From 2-12-FULL-65-11 sp049679965 (GTDB taxonomy: Bacteria > Acidobacteriota > Vicinamibacteria > Vicinamibacterales > CAVVIG01), in the NCBI GenBank assembly GCA_049679965.1, contig JBAUGX010000118.1:1-64000 (forward strand): DNA of 64,000 nt. Direction: 5' to 3'. The notes beneath the pieces are model-generated. The model saw only the letters and a program-made list of their open reading frames with translations. It did no database searches and had not been told where the DNA came from. The translations under genes were made by a program, and so were the position numbers. Below are positions 61,532 to 64,000 of the stretch, piece after piece (the first letter of the stretch is position 1; every line of letters starts with the position of its first letter).

Positions 61532-63420
61532 AGGACTATTCCACGAGGTTGGCAGTGCTAGGCTCTCTGCCGGTGAGGTTCTGGCGTGACTCGAATGCGC
61601 TGATTGCCTTCCTGAGTCTCGCCGGTATCCTCGTCCACCTCACCCTGCGGTATCTGGTCCCAGCCGGGTCGTCCGGCCTGGCCACGAATCTGCCTCTGCT
61701 CATCGTGCTCGCCGTCGGCGGGTCCCTCCTTGTGGTGCGCCTGGCCTGGCGGGCCATTCGCGGCCAGTTCGGGGCCGATCACCTCGCCGGGATTTCGATC
61801 GTGGCGTCGGTCCTGCTCGAGGAGTACCTCGCGGGCGCGATCGTGGTGCTGATGCTGGCCGGCGGGGAAACGCTCGAAGGCTACGCCGTCGCCGAGGCGA
61901 CCTCGGTGCTGCGCGCCCTGGCGAGCCGCGTCCCGACGCTTGCGCATCGCCGGCGCGGGACGGGCTTCGAAGACGTACCGGTGGCCGACATCGCCGTTGG
62001 CGAAGAACTCTCCGTCCTCCCTCATGAAATCTGCCCAGTGGACGGCGAAGTGGTTCAAGGTCACGGGACGATGGACGAGTCGTACCTGACTGGCGAGCCG
62101 TTCAATATTTCCAAAGGTCCTGGCGCGTCCGTCCTGTCCGGCGCCATCAACGGCGAGGCGGCGCTCGCGATTCGCGCCACTCGCGCCGCCGCCGACAGCC
62201 GCTACGCCCAGATCATGCAGGTCATGCAGGAGGCCGAGCAGCGGCGTCCGAGGCTCCGCCGCATCGGTGATCAGCTCGGCGCGTGGTACACACCACTGGC
62301 CGTCGGGCTGGGCTTGGGCGCGTGGTGGTGGTCTGGAAACCCTCTACGCTTCCTGAGCGTTGTCGTCGTGGCGACGCCGTGTCCGTTGCTGATCGCCATC
62401 CCCGTTGCCATCATCGGCGCCATTTCCTCGGCCGCGCGGCGGAGCGTGATCATCAAAGACCCGGCAGCCCTCGAGCAGCTGGCGCGCTGCCACACCATGA
62501 TTTTCGACAAGACCGGGACGCTGACCTTGGGGCGTCCCAGCCTGAGTGACGAGCTGTATGCGCCGCCCTTCACCCGCGAGACCGTCCTGCCGGCCGTTGC
62601 GGCGATGGAGCAGTACAGCCGTCATCCCCTGGCCGCCGCCATCGCGCAGGTCGCGGCGGACGGCAAGCATGCGCTGCCGGCCGTCGAATGGATTCGCGAA
62701 GAGCCGGGCGTGGGCTTGCACGGCAAGGTGGGCGACCGGTCCATACTGATCACCAATCGGACGCACGCGGCCAGCCGGTTCGAGTTGCCGCCGAGCCAGC
62801 CGACGGGTCTCGAATGCGTGGTCATCATCGATGATCGCTACGCGGCAGTCTATCGATTCCACGACGTGCCACGGCCCGACAGCCGAGGGTTCGTCAAGCA
62901 CCTGGGCCCGAAACACGGGTTTACCCGCGTGCTCGTCGTCTCTGGCGATCGCGAGGCCGAGGTCAGGAGGCTGGCCGACCTGATGGCGATCACGCACATC
63001 TACGCCGAGATGTCGCCAGAGGAGAAGGTCGCGATCGTCCGCGAGGAAACAAGACGCGCGGGAACGTTGTTTATTGGAGACGGCATCAACGACGCGCCGG
63101 CCTTGATGACGGCCACCGTGGGGATCGCGTTCGGGCTGCACAGCGATGTGACCACTGAGGCCGCACGTGTGGTCATCATCGACAGCTCGCTGTCGAAGGT
63201 CGATGAGCTCATTCACATCAGTCTTCGTCTCCGGCGGGTCGCGTTGCAGAGCGTGGTTGGCGGCATGGCCCTGAGCGGCGCCGGCATGATGTTCGCGGCC
63301 TTTGGCCTGCTGTCGCCGGTTGCCGGGGCGGTGTTTCAGGAGGTGATCGATCTGTTCGCCGTCCTCAACGCCCTGCGCATGACGCGGCCCGCCCGAGTAC
63401 GGACCGACTTCGAGCGCTAG
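61528..63420 (+). CDS. P1B-type ATPase with TPC ion motif
   Basis: A 630-residue ATPase from a GTG start at 61528. No N-terminal metal-binding domain; eight hydrophobic segments can be drawn. The ion-binding motif is VVATPCPLLIAIPVAI (TPC in place of CPC), the phosphorylation site FDKTGTLTLG, HP dipeptide in YSRHPLAAAI and hinge GDGINDAPALMTATVG. TPC forms of P1B ATPases are scarce and their metal is uncertain. It is co-transcribed with the MgtC/DUF4010 gene. The first codons contain GGACTATTCC, a half-copy of the enhancer dyad, probably by chance. Confidence 0.88.
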   Translation: MKDYSTRLAVLGSLPVRFWRDSNALIAFLSLAGILVHLTLRYLVPAGSSGLATNLPLLIVLAVGGSLLVVRLAWRAIRGQFGADHLAGISIVASVLLEEYLAGAIVVLMLAGGETLEGYAVAEATSVLRALASRVPTLAHRRRGTGFEDVPVADIAVGEELSVLPHEICPVDGEVVQGHGTMDESYLTGEPFNISKGPGASVLSGAINGEAALAIRATRAAADSRYAQIMQVMQEAEQRRPRLRRIGDQLGAWYTPLAVGLGLGAWWWSGNPLRFLSVVVVATPCPLLIAIPVAIIGAISSAARRSVIIKDPAALEQLARCHTMIFDKTGTLTLGRPSLSDELYAPPFTRETVLPAVAAMEQYSRHPLAAAIAQVAADGKHALPAVEWIREEPGVGLHGKVGDRSILITNRTHAASRFELPPSQPTGLECVVIIDDRYAAVYRFHDVPRPDSRGFVKHLGPKHGFTRVLVVSGDREAEVRRLADLMAITHIYAEMSPEEKVAIVREETRRAGTLFIGDGINDAPALMTATVGIAFGLHSDVTTEAARVVIIDSSLSKVDELIHISLRLRRVALQSVVGGMALSGAGMMFAAFGLLSPVAGAVFQEVIDLFAVLNALRMTRPARVRTDFER

Positions 63421-63488
63421 AGAACCACGCGATGGTTCTGACCGCTGCTCGCAGGGGCCTTTGTTGCCGGGGGCCGTGTTGGTGAAGA

Positions 63489-64000
63489 ATGAGCCAAGTG
63501 AAGATTCTGCTGGCAGTGTTCTGTCTGGTGGCCCTGGTCCTCCGTGTCGGCGTCGCCGTGTATTCGCCGAACATTGCGCACCCCGACGAAGTGTTTCAGA
63601 CACAGGAGCCCGCGCACCGGCTGGCCATGGGCCCCGGAGTGGTCACCTGGGAATGGACGGAAGGGGTCCGCTCCTGGGTGTTTCCGGTGTTTCTGGCCGG
63701 TGTCATGCGAGCGACCGGCTGGATGGGCAGCGGATCCCTGGGGTATGTGCTGGGGATCATCGTGGTCCTGTCGCTCGTTTCCCTGAGCACGGTCTGGTTT
63801 GCCTATGCGTGGGGGAAACGCGCGAGCGGCATCCACGCAGCCCTGATCGGCGCCGGCGCCTGCGCCATATGGTGGGAGCTCGTCTGGTTCGCGCCAAAGG
63901 CCTTGACCGAAGTTGTCGCGGGACACGTTCTCTTGATCGGCCTCTATCTCGGACGCTATGGAGACCGATTTCCTGAACGAACCCGGATGTTCCTGGCGGG
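63489..64000 (+). CDS. GT22-type (ALG9/PIG-B-like) glycosyltransferase, 3' end outside window
   Basis: At least 170 residues from ATG 63489, open to the window edge. The N-terminus has a hydrophobic span, then the strong family signature IAHPDEVFQTQEPAHRLAMG and TWEWTEGVRSWVFPVF, followed by more membrane helices. It fits the GT22 mannosyltransferase fold (HPDE and EPAHR motifs). In bacteria such enzymes add mannose or other sugars from polyprenyl donors. A TGGTTCT-type hairpin (63421-63439, AGAACCA/TGGTTCT) follows the ATPase stop and may end its transcript. Confidence 0.85.
   Translation, partial: MSQVKILLAVFCLVALVLRVGVAVYSPNIAHPDEVFQTQEPAHRLAMGPGVVTWEWTEGVRSWVFPVFLAGVMRATGWMGSGSLGYVLGIIVVLSLVSLSTVWFAYAWGKRASGIHAALIGAGACAIWWELVWFAPKALTEVVAGHVLLIGLYLGRYGDRFPERTRMFLA

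Noticed and set aside
61533..61548. GGACTATTCC half-dyad in the first codons of the TPC ATPase
   Set aside because: The second arm is missing and it lies inside coding sequence without a following promoter, so coincidence is likelier.

Overview
This G+C-rich window most likely comes from an uncultured member of Acidobacteriota, probably class Vicinamibacteria. The clues are a VWFA-related protein of the kind called the Acidobacterial domain family, a PEP-CTERM protein, sigma-54 enhancer-binding proteins with an unusual C-terminus, and small palindromic repeats whose translations read like VRLKPDPT/GFSRT. The assignment is inference from gene content. I found no rRNA, tRNA, CRISPR array or insertion sequence.

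Layout. 1-5.8 kb: the C-terminal part of a giant secreted protein whose DUF11-type repeats are interrupted by a complete glycoside-hydrolase-like unit. 5.8-15.6 kb: a surface polysaccharide (O-antigen) locus with nucleotide-sugar enzymes, a Wzm/Wzt ABC exporter and glycosyltransferases, transcribed from a divergent region holding two sigma-54-type promoters. 15.8-19.3 kb: a PEP-CTERM protein with a likely Cys-Gln thioester domain, a sigma-54 activator and two receiver-like proteins that have lost their phosphorylation sites. 19.5-29.7 kb: a HAD hydrolase, FabD, FabZ, an NtrC-type response regulator, a FliA-like sigma factor, a hybrid histidine kinase and small regulators. 29.8-50.3 kb: mostly housekeeping and accessory genes, including a GAF/PP2C phosphatase, DsbD, glycine C-acetyltransferase, aminotransferases, an OmpA lipoprotein, CrcB, a beta-CASP nuclease, a dipeptidyl-peptidase III, MalQ and an AI-2E family transporter.

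50.4-55.9 kb holds the most striking block: monohaem cytochrome c, Rieske protein, cytochrome b fused to cytochrome c, a decahaem MtrA/DmsE-type cytochrome and an MtrB/PioB-type outer-membrane barrel. Together they look like one unit moving electrons from quinol across the periplasm and outer membrane. 55.9-63.4 kb is metal handling: a CopA-like ATPase with YHS and HMBD domains, DUF302, a TonB-family protein, an MgtC/DUF4010 membrane protein and a second P-type ATPase with a TPC motif. The window ends inside a GT22-like glycosyltransferase.

Two threads link the regions. First, sigma-54 -24/-12 elements are far commoner upstream of genes than expected by chance (five full TGGC-N7-TTGC matches in intergenic DNA). 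Two of the sigma-54 promoters, before the electron-conduit operon and before the MgtC/ATPase pair, carry an almost identical 30-nt dyad about 105 bp upstream of the predicted start, which looks like the enhancer site of one regulon. Second, many intergenic spaces hold imperfect inverted or iterated tracts of short units (GGGATT-, AAGAACT-, CACGAAGA- and GACTGCC-type) plus palindromic elements, one of which lies in frame inside a P-type ATPase gene.
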